64,000 nt of DNA, from contig CAUEEP010000897.1 of assembly GCA_958450365.1 (NCBI GenBank), positions 212,501-276,500 of the forward strand, in the 5' to 3' direction. The DNA is from Mesorhabditis belari. Taxonomy: Eukaryota; Nematoda; Chromadorea; Rhabditida; Rhabditidae. Positions 23,001-33,749 of the stretch are shown here, piece by piece; position 1 is the first letter of the stretch; each line of letters begins with the position of its first letter. The translations under genes were made by a program, and so were the position numbers. A model generated the notes under the pieces. The model ran no database searches. It had not been told where the DNA came from and saw only the letters and a program-made list of their open reading frames with translations.

Positions 23001-23717
23001 TAGAAGCTGACTGAGCTTTGGGTTGCTTTTAATGGAATCTTCATTAAATTTGGCTATAGAAAAGTAGGATTTGTTTTGTATACTTATTAATAAAAACATA
23101 GAGAAAATTAGTGTCAAAGTTGACCTTCCGAACGGAAGAGAGAGGTCGCGGGTTCGACCCCTCTCGCCGCCAATTCTTTTGCTTTTTGCGTCAAAAGTCT
23201 TTTTTCTGCAGCATCAGCAAAGCTTCTAGTATCCAAGTGATCGACCTACTCATGAACGGGGATGCACGAGGCTCGGAAACGGGTTGCATGATGTAAAATC
23301 GGGGCCCAATTGTCGACAATGTGAGGTTTCTAAAGCAAAACTAAGAAAAGTGATACGATAGTTATATTTTGCATATCTGCATGATCTATTTTCATCTAAT
23401 CACCTCAAATCGATAAATATTATCAGGCGCATTCGCGTATCGAATTCCGAGAAAAACGTTCGCCATCGAGCCATCTTTTGCCGCCACTTCTAAGCCTTGC
23501 AACTAGAAATTGACTTCTTTTTTAGTGCTTTATTTTTAATCAAAACGAATTTTAATCGATCTAGGGACTAATTTCTCATATTCTAGCTATAGTTTTGAAT
23601 GAATTTCATCTAAAATTCTTTCTTCCTCACCGATCCATATTTCGTCTCAACAATCGGCCCATCTTTCGCCAAAATGAACGATTGAAAAAGAAAAGAAATG
23701 AGTAAAATTGCCCACAT
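17004..23717 (-). CDS. Carboxylesterase, GES-1-like, with C-terminal HTEL
   Basis: Type-B carboxylesterase (alpha/beta-hydrolase) predicted to hydrolyse carboxylic esters in the ER lumen. Exons in reading order: 23717-23631, 23502-23404, 23329-23250, 22621-22549, 21330-21183, 21064-20982, 20889-20787, 20723-20650, 19862-19740, 19697-19550, 19483-19358, 18291-18188, 18097-17962, 17518-17389, 17284-17191, 17138-17004. All phases join; 580 aa, normal for the family. The N terminus is a signal peptide (MWAILLISFLFQSFILA). Oxyanion hole HGGGYE; NMGLWDMATALEFLQD helix; nucleophile serine in GHSAGS (the family more often has GESAG); acid in DTESG; histidine in GAWHATEL. The last four residues, HTEL, fit a KDEL-type ER retention signal, as in several nematode gut esterases. 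The start codon lies 3 nt after TTTTTAG, a plausible trans-splice acceptor. Intron 4 carries the GGACGGACA array. Confidence 0.93.
17530..17904. mobile_element. Foldback element in esterase intron
   Basis: Arms of about 150 bp (AACGCTTCTAACTTGC ... ACTACAAACCACTG) pair around a ~30 bp loop near 17715. A transcript of the esterase intron would fold into a long hairpin. Confidence 0.8.
18383..18509. repeat. TAGGCTTCC minisatellite
   Basis: About 14 copies of an 8-9 bp unit in an intron of the esterase gene. Confidence 0.85.
18594..18676 (-). ncRNA. tRNA-like sequence with long variable region
   Basis: Minus strand: A box TGGTGTAGTGG, anticodon hairpin GCTC/GAGC with loop GTTTCTC (T33, anticodon TTC), about 20 nt of pyrimidine-rich variable region, B box GGTTCGAATCC, and partial acceptor pairing. 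This is one of the better tRNA candidates here; a TTC anticodon with a long variable arm is not normal for Glu. Confidence 0.5.
18805..18885 (+). ncRNA. tRNA-like sequence
   Basis: GGCA/TGCC ends, A box TGGTGTAGTGG, B box GGGTTCGAATCC, and an extended variable region. The anticodon loop is unclear. It lies 130 bp from the minus-strand copy at 18594. Confidence 0.45.
19058..19173. mobile_element. Short MITE, CCGTATTCTCTCTAATAGTAGTGC end
   Basis: Carries CACTCTCTAATAGTATTGCGGTCC and ends ACTATTAGAGAGAATACGGTA. Nearly identical short copies occur at 53492-53590 and 53990-54090. It is a deletion derivative of the 225 bp family at 47709. Confidence 0.7.
20051..20152 (+). ncRNA. tRNA-like sequence with GCCTAA-bearing insertion
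   Basis: Related to 7033: D arm GATAGCTCGATGGTAGAGC, then GGTAAGCAGAAGGTCG and B box GAGTTCAATTCC. About 30 extra bases (CAGCCTAAGCCTAAGC and similar) sit between the D arm and anticodon region, including two telomere-type GCCTAA hexamers. Confidence 0.45.
20266..20530. repeat. TATA-end plus GTCCGTCT repeat; partial tRNA-like core
   Basis: Two short GTCTGTCCGTCT blocks flank a segment with a minus-strand B-box-like CAGGAGTCGAACCTGGG. The block is headed by AGTAGAAGAGACGTC. It belongs to the same composite family as 6144 and 33115. Confidence 0.55.
21708..22121. repeat. GGACGGACAAAC/ATGGAC array in esterase intron
   Basis: About 410 bp of 8-12 bp units. Both sides are flanked by copies of one ~200 bp sequence (21440-21707 and 22121-22360; TTTTCTCAGCCGTCTCC ... 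GCGTGTGACGGACGG), followed by CTTTTATATATGATAAG. The whole is a tandemly duplicated mobile repeat. All six frames stay open only because of the period. Confidence 0.85.
22790..23122. repeat. Two tandem ~165 bp copies in esterase intron
   Basis: TCTATAACTC ... GGCTATAGAAAAGTA ... AGAGAAAATT is repeated twice with moderate divergence. It ends beside a tRNA 3'-half-like fragment (23122-23172) with GCGGGTTCGACCCC. Confidence 0.6.
23122..23172 (+). ncRNA. tRNA 3'-half-like fragment
   Basis: CTTCC/GGAAG hairpin followed by GGTCGCGGGTTCGACCCC, which is an anticodon arm, variable loop and T arm in tRNA order. No 5' half is present. Confidence 0.35.
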
Positions 23718-23852
23718 TTTCTAAAAATATACTTAAATTAAACTAAAGATTTCAGAATTTCATAGTAAAAGCCATAAAAAAAAGCATAAAAAGAAACATT
23801 GTTTTGAGTGTTGAGAGGAAAATTCGATGCAAGATTTAATGACCGAGTCGAG

Positions 23853-23858
23853 TGATAA
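23853..23858 (+). promoter_or_regulatory. Candidate GATA-factor site upstream of the esterase
   Basis: TGATAA, in context AGTGATAAGG, about 136 bp upstream of the esterase start. TGATAA sites bound by ELT-2/ELT-7 drive nematode gut genes, including ges-1. One match is weak evidence; the spacing and the gene family make it worth noting. Confidence 0.35.
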
Positions 23859-24040
23859 GGGGAAATCGAAAAATCGAGTGTTTTCAATGAAAAACAAAGT
23901 AAGGAAAGACGAATTTCGTGCATAAAATATCATTTCTATTTCGATTTTCATCTATTCTTATAGAAGTGCATGCGTTTTATAGGTTAAAACCTAAATCCTT
24001 CACTACTTTGCGCCAAATTTTGCGCCTTTTACGCAACTCG

Positions 24041-24325
24041 GCATAACTTTCTTCTCAGTGCACCAATCTTGATGATTTTGGTGTCATTTTGTTGCACTTG
24101 TTTAGCTCTACAAAATGGCACAAAGAGCAGAAAGATTGGCCCACTGAGAAGAGAGTTATTGATCAAAAGAGTCGGAAGGAAGATGGTCATGAACTAGATG
24201 AGTCATAACTTTCTTCTAAGTCGGCCAATCTTTATGATTTTTGTTGTCATTTTGTTGCACTTGTTTAGCTCTATAAAATGAGAGAAAAATCATAAAGATT
24301 AGCCCATTTAGAAGAAAGTTATGGA
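24041..24325. mobile_element. Two tandem foldback copies
   Basis: CATAACTTTCTTCT ... CAATCTTGATGATTTT ... AGATTGGCCC ... AGAAGAGAGTTAT folds on itself and is repeated at 24200-24325 with about 80% similarity. Confidence 0.7.
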
Positions 24326-24554
24326 AGAAAGTGATAGCGAGTTGTGCAAAAGACTCAGTTGCGCAAGAAAAAATCTGACGCAAATACGCTAAATTTCGTT
24401 TTCGATAGATTCGAACCCAATAGATTCGATCGTATTTACTATTAGCGCTTTCTAAAACCTAGCCATTAGCTTTAGCACACTTTGGCTTGTTGTCCATTTC
24501 CGCATCGACTGACACTAGATGTAGATAGCAAGGGAAAGGAAAATCACTAACAAC

Positions 24555-24762
24555 TACTAAATTACTAAACTAAACAACTCAACAACTAAATAACTAAATA
24601 ACTAAATAACTCAACAACTAAATAACTAAATAACTAAACAACTAAACAACTAAACAACTAAACAACTAAACAACTAAACAACTAAACAACTAAGCAACTA
24701 AACAACTAAGCAACTAAACAACTAAGCAACTAAACAACTAAACAACTAAACAACTAAACAAT
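24555..24762. repeat. ACTAAACA/ACTAAATA octamer array
   Basis: About 25 copies of an 8 bp unit. Confidence 0.9.
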
Positions 24763-25750
24763 TGCGAATATTAACCAAAATTGCGATTCTTTAGAATATT
24801 CTTTTAGAATGTAATGTTTTCTATTAAAAAAAACAACAAAACATTTAGGATTGCTGTTAAATTTGAGAAAATACATGCAAAAGAAAAGGATGTTGGTGCT
24901 AAAATGCAATTCGATCGAATCTTTATATACTTTTTGGCCAGATATTCACGTTTTAAGGTGAGGCGGAAAGCAAAAATTGCGTTTTTCTTCATTTCTCGAT
25001 TCGAAACCTTGGTTTTTCATCTAGGATTCATCTAAGACAGTTGTAGAACTGATACATCGACTAAAACGCGATCGAATAATAGATAAATGATCGCGATTCT
25101 TGAAAGACAACTTTTAGGCAAGAGTACTTCTTGAAATCTAATCTAATATGTGCTTTAAATGCGTTAGAAACACTCGTGATATTGAGTAATTCTTTTCATT
25201 CTCACGCAACGAAACAGTTGCTCTTAGAGACGATCCAGTAATATATCAATGAAGCTGGACTATCCCTTTAAATTAGAAAGCTTGAACTGTCATTGTCGAT
25301 CGATGTACAAATTTCAATGATTAAATCGGTGTACAAATTTCAGCTATGATTCTAGGATAAAATAGAAAAATGACTAAATAACTAGGAATAGATGCCCAGG
25401 TCAAGTGTAAGGTCAAAATGATTGTTTTGGTGATGAGACGAGGTCGCGAGAAAGAAGAAGAGTATGCAAATATTTGTACTAGTAGGGGAAGAGGAAGAGT
25501 GGGGGTCCGAAAAGAGAACGGGATGAGTCAGAATGGCTCTCACCCGTGAATGGTATTGATTAGAAAATTGAGAATGATTTGAATCGCGTTAGTATTCGTA
25601 AAAGAAACGCAAAAGAAACGTGGTCTAGCGTCTAAATTCGTCTAAAAGTCTAAAAGCGTCTAAATTTGTTTGGTTTTTTGGTAAATTTGGAATGAAACTA
25701 AAAAAAGAATGAAACTTGCATCGAAATTATGAAGAAAAGGTTGTTTTGAG

Positions 25751-25848
25751 AAAAGAAATGATTGCAGTGCACGAGAAAAGATGTGTTTTCAATTTGCAAG
25801 CACAAAGAACGGGTTGAATAGTTGTTTCTGTTTTTTGCTGAATACCGT
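25751..25848. repeat. Dispersed repeat shared with 51766-51874
   Basis: GAAATGATTGCAGTGCACGA ... TTTGCTGAATACCGTA is shared over about 100 bp at roughly 90% identity with a segment in sphingomyelin synthase intron 2. It abuts a CCGTATT MITE here. Confidence 0.7.
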
Positions 25849-26263
25849 AGTGCTCTCTAATAGTAGTGCACCCTGAGCGTCGTCTAAATTCCTCAAAATC
25901 TCGAGAACCGCTTATCAGAACCTATCGATGTGGGGTCGGAAAATGTAGCTGACGATGAGATCTTGTGGGGGATTAGAGTGTTGAACTTCTGGGAAAACTT
26001 GGGAACGATAAAATAGTCATCAAACTCGGCTCGGCCGGAGGGAGGGGGAGAGGGCACTTCTCTAATAGTAGTGCACCCTGAACGTCGTCTAAATTCCTCA
26101 AAATCTCGAGAACCGCTTATCAGAACCTATCGATGTGGGGTCGGAAAATGTAGCTGACGATGAGATCTAGTGGGGGATTAGAGTGTTGAACTTCTGGGAA
26201 AACTTGGGAACGATAAAATAGTCGTCAACTCGGCGGGGTGCAGTACTATTAGAGAAAATACGG
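25843..26263. mobile_element. Two tandem copies of the CCGTATT MITE
   Basis: Two ~200 bp units (TAGTGCACCCTGA ... CTCGAGAACCGCTTATCAGA ... GATGTGGGGTCGGAAAATG ... GATAAAATAGTC). The pair ends ACTATTAGAGAAAATACGG. Non-coding; same family as 35690, 47709, 52479 and 54155. Confidence 0.8.
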
Positions 26264-26634
26264 GATTTGTTAATGTTGCTATTTAAAAACCAGTCGCCGA
26301 TTTCTCAATTTCAACTATTTGTGAGATAAGATATTGATTTTCTGTATTTTTTTCGCTCTTTTCCTTTCGTAGAGAGTTATTTACTCGAGTGGTCGTTTGG
26401 GAAAAGGAAAACACGAGAACAAACTATAAATTGAGGATACTATTTTCAGGGTGTTCCTAATTTTTTCTCAGCTAAATATTCCATAGAATTCTTCTTCTTT
26501 TAGCTGTATTTTAAAATGTAATTTTGTAATTTTGCTGTAATTTTTTAAACCCCAAACTTTCACATAAACTCAATTCACTTTTACAACAAAATAAAATGCA
26601 AAAGTTGAGCACGGGTAGAAAGGGTGTGTTTACG

Positions 26635-26765
26635 TAGTACGTAGTTTGTTTACGTAGTTTGTTTACGTAGTTTTCTTACGTAGTTTGTTTACGTAGTTTG
26701 TTTACGTAGCTCTTTTTACGTAGTTTGCTTACGTAGTTTTCTTACGTAGTTTGTTTACGTAGAGG
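26635..26765. repeat. TTTACGTAGTTTG minisatellite
   Basis: About nine copies with a palindromic TACGTA core. Confidence 0.85.
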
Positions 26766-27049
26766 TTTACGTTAGCGAGTTCAAAGTGCACATCTTTTAA
26801 GTCATTAGGTTATTGAGGAGATTGAGGATACGAAAATTATCATCCTCAATTGAAAAGTGAACCGGCAATTGAAATTTACAGATTTTCAAATAAAAATCGA
26901 AACAAAATATTGAAAAATTGCTCGAAAATATTGAAGAATTGCTCGGTTTTTGGCTAATCCCATCCTTCCATCAACGGGAAATTTGATATTACCAATAAAA
27001 AGGTATTAGCAAAAACAGTTTTGACAGCCTGGTTTCTTGGTTTTCCTTT

Positions 27050-28130
27050 GGGTTTAACATGTTGAGCTCTTCATGGCTGTCGTTGGACTGCAGAGAATGG
27101 AGTGCGAGAGTTTGCGATTATTCCGCAAAATTGACAAGAGCAATTTTATTTTAATTATGTTTTTTCTTTTATCAGGATCTCACTCTAGAATTGTTAGAAT
27201 TCGGATTTTTGCTTTTCACCAAAACTTTTTTATCCGATGTGCCCTAATTTGCCTTACAGACGGGTGGGGGAAGGGCCGTTGCCCCTTTTTCTTGGCATGA
27301 TTCTAGTCAGTGGAGTGGAATGGAGGAGTTAAACACTCGTATACTATTCCTAAATCTCAGGGGGTTTATTTCTTCCGGAGACTTTCCAAAAATCGTGCCA
27401 CTCCGCCTCCCCACCCGGAGGCGAGGCGGAGTGGCGGAGTTTGCGGGGGAGGCGGCGCTCGCTTTGTGGTGGGCGGATGACTGGCCTCGTGGATTCCGCG
27501 GGGTGGGTCGTGGATCAGCTGGGTGCATTGCATTCTCGGTTGGTGTGGGGATGGTATGTCCATCGTTTTCCAATCGAAACGATGGACATTTCAAATAACG
27601 TCGCCTTGCCTGATCAATCGAGTAAAAATTACCCAAATTTTACTCGAGTGATTGCTTACTCGGAGGAAAAACACTCTAGCCCCTGGCCGTCGGGTGCCCT
27701 GGGCTCGGCGCGTCATCGTGTGGGGATGGGAGCTCAACCTCCTCACGTAGCCCTCCGGTTTAAAAACCTTGTCCAAAGAAAACCCTGGACATTTCAAATA
27801 GCCTCACCCTGACTCTGGACAATCGTCCCCCATATGATCCAGCGCCGTGTGCCAGATCGCACGCGATTGTGTGTCCCCACAGAGAACACCTATGCCGGTT
27901 GGGCGGGTGAACCGCACCGGTCCGGTCGTGGAGCCGTCGCGCGCACTTCACTCGAGAAATCGTGGCGCGGAGATGGGGATCCGGACGCCTCCGCGCCAGT
28001 GTGTCCATGGTCTTCCAACGCACACCATGGACATTTCAAATAACGTCGCCTTCCCGATCATCCTCCATATCCTCCAGTGCCCTGTGCCAGATCGCGCGCG
28101 ATTGTGGCCCCCTACAGAGAACACCTCTGC
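27050..28130. repeat. GC-rich cluster of dispersed repeats, copy 2
   Basis: Contains the direct partner of 15880-16045 and the inverted partner of 15610-15770. GGACATTTCAAATA recurs three times (about 27585, 27787 and 28027), and GTGCCAGATCGC ... ACAGAGAACACCT twice. It is much richer in GC than its surroundings. Several overlapping frames are open, but none resembles a known protein. Confidence 0.6.
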
Positions 28131-29159
28131 ACATTCTTTTTTGTCCGTATTTTGGCTAGTTTAGCTACTTAAAATCAGTATTTTGGGTGGTTTTTGATTT
28201 TAAAAGCTGTAAAGCTCAATTACCCGTTCACTTTGAACCAAAAAATCTCAAGCTTATTGTGAGAGATTTGCCAGAAGATGCTCTCGAGTGTCGTCGAGTG
28301 ATTGACTCGAACTCTCATCAACATTCATATAGTCATAACTCTTTTTATTTTACCGCTCTGTTCTCAAAAAAGCGTCACCATGGCTAGACTCTATTTTTCC
28401 GATATTGAAAAAACAGAATCGATTTGGAATCTGTTGAAAAATTGAGCAAATTTAGCCCTTCGTAAATGAGACAGCTGATAAGGCTGAGAAATGAAAAAAA
28501 AACAAGTTTTCAACATAATTTTTTTATCTTTTGCTGAGAAAAAATAGCTTCTTTTCCGTGGTTTTCTCGAATTTCATCATTTCAGAATTCGGATGTGTTT
28601 CCCGGAAGAATCGCGACTTTCCACCACGGCAAATGGACAAATTCGCCCAGCGACAGCACACAAAAATCGGAATCGTTCGTTTTTCAGAGATTTCTCAACA
28701 AAAATTCACAAAATATTGCACTTTGTCATTCAAAAATGATCAAAAATGATCAAAAATGATCAAAAATGATTCATTTTACACTAGAGAAAATCTTTTTTTC
28801 CTCTGAAAATTCTCCTCTTCTTTCTCTTTCCCTTTTCTCTTTCATCTCTCGACTTTTGATCGAAACTTTTTCCATTCAATTGATGAAATAACTGTGCTTT
28901 TCTTTTGAGATCTGGAAAAAGTGCTTAAAAATAGAAACTTGCTCTTTCGAATTTGGTTTTGTGCTTTAAAAAATGACTAAACGAAGACCTGGCGCACTCA
29001 GAAAAGAATTGACTGCCTTCAGCTAGATTACGCTAAATGATTGGCTTGAGAAAAGAAATGACTTTGCTTAACAGTTAGCTTGATTTAGCAAAATAGGGCT
29101 AGCTCTAGCTGAAAATGAACTTTGGTAGAACTCCAGCCTTTTACCATCTTTTTCATCGA

Positions 29160-29615
29160 TGAGCTTTACAGCGAACTTTGCAGCAAACATTGCAGCGGAC
29201 TTTGTAGTGAACTTTGTAGCAAACTTTGCAGTGAACTTTGTAGCGAACTTTATAGCGAACTTTGTAGCGAACTTTGTAGCGAACTTTGCAGCAAACTTTA
29301 CAACGAACTTTATAGCGAACTTTGCAGCAAACATTGCAGCGGACTTTGTAGTGAACTTTGTAGCGAACTTTGCTAACCTTTACAGCAAACTTTGCAGCAA
29401 ACTTTGTAGCAAACTTTATAGCAAACTTTGTAGCGAACTTTGCTAACCTTTACAGTAAACTTTGCAGCGAACTTTGTAGCGAACTTTGTAGCAAACTTTG
29501 TAGCGAACTTTATAGCGAACTTTGTAGCGAGCTTTGTAGCGAACTTTGCTAACCTTTACAGCGAACTTTGCAGCAAACTTTGTAGCAAACTTTATAGCAA
29601 ACTTTATAGCAAACC
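29160..29615. repeat. 12 bp repeat GCGAACTTTGTA
   Basis: About 37 copies in a loose ~140 bp higher-order arrangement (repeats of GCTAACCTTTACA). Because 12 is divisible by 3, long repetitive frames such as NFVANFVAN appear in several phases; I do not take them as genes. Confidence 0.85.
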
Positions 29616-30239
29616 GCAAACCTTGCTAAACGCACACTCTCTAGCCCAGTGATCCATTTTTTCAATTTGCTTCAATTACCCAAGCTCATTAAAGGCTAAT
29701 TGTGCTGAATTTTGTACGCCGAATTCCTCTCATTGTTGAGGGAAACAAGAAAAATCATCGAATTCGGCTTGTTAACGAAAATTTCAACAATCCAAATGGC
29801 TTCTTAAAGAAAATTCAAAGAATTTCCTGCACTAGAAAGAGATTTTTTACAAAATCTAAGCACAAAACGTTTCAATCGGGATACTTTATTCCAAAAAACT
29901 CACACATTTGAATTTCCCAATGGAACTTTCATTTCAAAACGCCTTCAAAACGCCTTTTCAAAGAATTTTTCCCAATATTTGTCAACCTTTTAATCGAAAC
30001 GAAAACAATCATTTCTCTATTTAATCAAATTTTAGTTGAATTTCTGATTTTTCAATCATTTCAGGCATTTCTCTTTTTCAATAGCTTATATAATTTTGTC
30101 TGGCAAACCAAATTTGGGCAAAGCCTGTCTGGCAAACAAAAATTCCATTCATTGCACCAGATGGGATGCGTTTAAGTGCGCAAATTCGTTTGAGAGCTTA
30201 AAAATAGTTATCGACAATTTTCCGGACTATCGCACGTTT

Positions 30240-30642
30240 GACACATTTAATACGCGCCCCGTCCCTTTTCCCATTAGCAATCTAACTTTGAGCTCAAATA
30301 TCTTGGCTTTCGGCTGTCCAATTTCAATATTCTTGGTATCATTAGATGCGACAAGTCTTCTCTGTTGATTGGTACAAATACTATTTAAATTGGACGAGAC
30401 GCTGAGATGAGATGAGATGTGGGAAGTTTGATATATGCTCCGCACCTTTGCCATTGGCAAGCCAACTTTGAGCTCAAATATCTTTGTGTTGGGCTGTTCA
30501 ATTTCAATAGTTTTTATACCAATCGATAGAGAAAGACTTGGCGCATCAAATGATACCAAGAAGATTGAAATTGGACAACCCAACACCAAGATATTTGAGC
30601 TCAAAGTTAGATTGCTAATGGGAAAAGGGACGGGGCGCAAAA
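30240..30642. mobile_element. Foldback element, TAACTTTGAGCTCAAATATC family
   Basis: The ends CCATTAGCAATCTAAC and GTTAGATTGCTAATGG pair, with two further internal inverted copies. The same ~100 bp module forms the elements at 57226-57622 and 57632-57855. The ends are next to GC-rich GCCCCGTCCC. Confidence 0.75.
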
Positions 30643-31581
30643 ATACATCGGGGCGCCAGAGAGTGTGCGTTTGGCGCTGCAAAGTCTAAAGTTTATACAA
30701 GTAAGAATGCAAATCGCGAGATGGCTTTCAGTAAAATGCCAACACTGAACTTTTTTGGAATCAGAGTTGAAATCTGCGTTGAGATCTGCATTGAAATCTG
30801 CATTGAAAGCTGCGTTGAAAGCTGCGTTGCTTACGCAACTTGAAGATCTTCATTTAATCCTTTAAACAAACCTTTAAACAAACCTTTAATTAAACCTTGA
30901 TTCTTCAAATGTTTTCAACAAACAAAAACACAAGTTGATCTCCTTTTGGAGGACGCAATAAGCCATTGAGCTCTTTCCTTTCCCAAGGAGCGATTCATTC
31001 TCGAAAATTCCCTAGAGTGATGAAAATTGAGGATGGAAATTTGAGGAAAGCCTTGTTTTTCTAGAATTAGCTTATCATTAGAATCTAGTTGATCTATCGA
31101 AACTCTTCAATGAGTTTATTGGTTGATAGGGTTGATACAAGCCATAAACGATAGGCAGACTCAAACTTTTCCATTCAATTCAATCAATCAATTCAATTCA
31201 ATTCAATTCAATATCCAGCTATTCTGAGACGTTGAAATCTCGAATAAATTGTACTTTAAAGAATGCTTTTTTCATCGATTTCCACTGCTTAACAATTTCC
31301 TGACCATCTAGTCTTGAGAGGAGTGTCTATACAACAAAAAATGTTCTACATTTGTTCTCATTACTAAAAAATCTACCTCAAAATCGTATTTGAAATTCTT
31401 TTGTGTATTTTGGGTTTCACTTTAGGCCAAAAAGTAGCATTTTTATTCCAAGAAAAAGGCTGTTAAGTGAATTATTCAAAAGTCAGAGTCTTTTTACAAC
31501 AAGCTAACATTATGTAAGAGATTATTAATCAAAAAAAAAAAGTAACTGTCAACTGTTCGAGTAAAAAACCAAAGCTCTGAT

Positions 31582-31662
31582 CGATAGAGGATCCGAACCA
31601 GGAACGAAAGGCCGGGGATCCGAACTAGATACTAGCAGACTATCCACTGGGCTATCATGGTA
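31582..31662 (-). ncRNA. tRNA-like sequence with long variable region
   Basis: Minus strand: A box TAGCCCAGTGG, B box GGTTCGGATCC, with about 25 nt between anticodon and T arm. Weak stems. Confidence 0.4.
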
Positions 31663-31914
31663 CAGCTATCAGCTATTGAGGTACAGCTATCGGTCCACGG
31701 GAACGCCTTAAGTAATCAGCAAGCTAGTCAGTGTTGGGCAAAATTGGTCGAAACTTTGAAGGCTTATATCTTGAGAAAGGCTTATCGAAGTAGGATTTGA
31801 AAACGGTTTTGGGATGGCCTTAACCAGGAGGTGTTCCTCGGAATGAAATCGCTTCTGAAATATCACTTCAAAGAGTTTCCTGGTTAGAGATCAAGGGAAT
31901 CGAGAGATTGAGGG

Positions 31915-32022
31915 AAAGGGAGAAGAGAAAGAGAAAGAGAAAGAGAGAGAGAAAGAGGAAGAGGAAGAGAAAGAGGAAGAGAGAGAAAGAGGAAGAAAGA
32001 GAGAGGGGAAGAGAGAGAGAGC
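31915..32022. repeat. GAGAAAGAGGAA purine tract
   Basis: Pure purine strand over about 105 bp. Confidence 0.85.
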
Positions 32023-32284
32023 TTGGGCCCCCTGTTGCCCTTTCCTTTCCCTTTCTCATTCCTCTTTTCTTTTCCCTTCGACCATCTCCATCGACCGCTC
32101 TCTGGCATATAGCCAATCTCGTTTCTCGTCGCGTTTCGTTCAGTTTATTCTTCTTGAATCCAAGAAAAGTTATCATTGAGCTAATTTTCCTTTCTTCTTT
32201 TCAACTATTATAACTTTACAATAGATTATACTTGTTTTAACATCTTTAAAACATTGGCATACCTTTAAAATATTGACATCTTAA

Positions 32285-32392
32285 GATCTTTAACTTCTTT
32301 AACATCTTTAACATCTTTAACATCTTTAACTTCTTTAACATCTTTAACTTCTTTAACATCTTTAACTTCTTTAACTTCTTTAACATCTTTAA
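32285..32392. repeat. CTTTAACATCTTTAACTT minisatellite
   Basis: 9 bp units, about 12 copies. Confidence 0.85.
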
Positions 32393-32926
32393 AACTAATA
32401 ACAACTTGTGATAAAAGAAAAGTAATAGAAAAGTAAGAAAAAAGTAAAGTAAAGTAAAGTAAAGTAATAGCCTTTTTTTCTGAAATAAAGCCAAAAAAAG
32501 CTTTTTATTTAATTTCAAGATAAAGCTTTTGTTAAATCATTTTTTCTTTTGCAAATGCGTAAAAGAATTGAATTTTTCGTGTCCCTATTACCGTAATCTA
32601 AAGCTTTTTTTGTTTATTTGGTGGATATTTTCAGTATAAAAGAAGTTTTAGGAAAAAAAAATGTCATTCTAGACATTTTATTAGTAAAAATCGTTAAGTT
32701 TTTTGTAATTTCCAGGGTTTTTTTTTGCACAATCCGTAAAAGTAATTGAAGTTATTCGTTATTAGTTTGTAATGTTAGTAGCTTTAACTTGTTCTCTCTT
32801 CTATTCGTTTGTTCGTTAATTTGTTCTATTCGTTAAAAACCAAGCCGAACACTTTTATTCGATAAACCAGCCGAGAAACCAGCCTAACGGAGTTTTTCTG
32901 GATGTTTTGGGGATGACGGCCTTTGT

Positions 32927-32993
32927 CACCGTGGAGCAGTGGATAGCGCGCCGGTCTATCGCCCATACCATCCGGTTTCGACCTTCCCATGCG
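32927..32993 (+). ncRNA. tRNA-like sequence
   Basis: A-box-like GTGGAGCAGTGGATAGCG and B-box-like CGGTTTCGACC. No good acceptor pairing. It lies next to the GACA array, as the core at 20420 does. Confidence 0.35.
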
Positions 32994-33113
32994 ACTCGAA
33001 TTGTGCTTCTCAAAAAATCCAAAAGTACGTTGCACAACTAGATGTAATTCCCTATTCAATGACGCAAAAATCATTGCAAACAGTCCTCTGGGGGTTAAGG
33101 AGTAGCGCGCACA

Positions 33114-33234
33114 GTTAGACAGACAGATAGCCAGACAGACAGACCAACAGACAGAGAGACAGCTAGATAGCTAGACAGACAGACAGACAGATAGACAGAT
33201 AGACAGACAGACAGCTAGACAGACAGACAGACAA

Positions 33235-33275
<41 letters not shown>

Positions 33276-33566
33276 TAGACAGACAGACAGACAGACAGCT
33301 AGACAGACAGACAGACAGATAGACAGACATAGACAACAGACAGATAGACAGAGACAGACAGACAGCTAGACAGACAGACAGACAGATAGACAGATAGACA
33401 GACAGACAGCTAGACAGACAGACAGACAAATAGACAGACAGACAGATAGACTGACAGACAGACAGACAGCTAGATAGACAGACAGACAGATAGACAGGCA
33501 GACAGACAGCTAGACAGCTAGATAGACAGACAGACAAACAGACAGACAGACGGATAGACGGACAAA
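33114..33566. repeat. GACAGACA/GATAGACA array with TATATAAAAGG end
   Basis: About 450 bp of tetramers ending in GACGGACAAACCGACGTC and CCCTTTTATATAGTAG. This is another member of the composite family seen at 6144, 20266 and 21708. Confidence 0.85.
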
Positions 33567-33749
33567 CCGACGTCTTAGTCCCTTTTATATAGTAGATTTT
33601 AAGTAATACATTTCATTTTGATTGTTCTTTGTTTTTTTGATTGTTCCTGAAGACAATGTGACTAATTTTCCCTCTAAAAAATCAACCGATTTCAAATCCT
33701 TTTCTCGTTTTTCCCTTCAATCCACCCTTCAATTCATTCATTTATTCTA

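Larger units (their letters stand above)
23718..33749. other. Gene-poor interval (about 10 kb)
   Basis: No exon chain with conserved motifs is visible on either strand. Contents: foldbacks (24041-24325, 30240-30642), ACTAAACA array (24555-24762), double CCGTATT MITE (25843-26263), TTTACGTAGTTTG array (26635-26765), GC-rich repeats (27050-28130), GCGAACTTTGTA array (29160-29615), purine tract (31915-32022), two tRNA-like sequences and the GACA array (33114-33566). The proximal end probably holds the esterase promoter. Confidence 0.6.

Noticed and set aside
27307..28164. Cluster of overlapping frames in GC-rich DNA as a gene
   Set aside because: High GC reduces stops on both strands; the segments are copies of dispersed repeats, and no motif or splice chain emerged.
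33163..33537. 124-codon Cys/Leu/Ser-rich minus-strand frame
   Set aside because: GACA microsatellite read in one phase.
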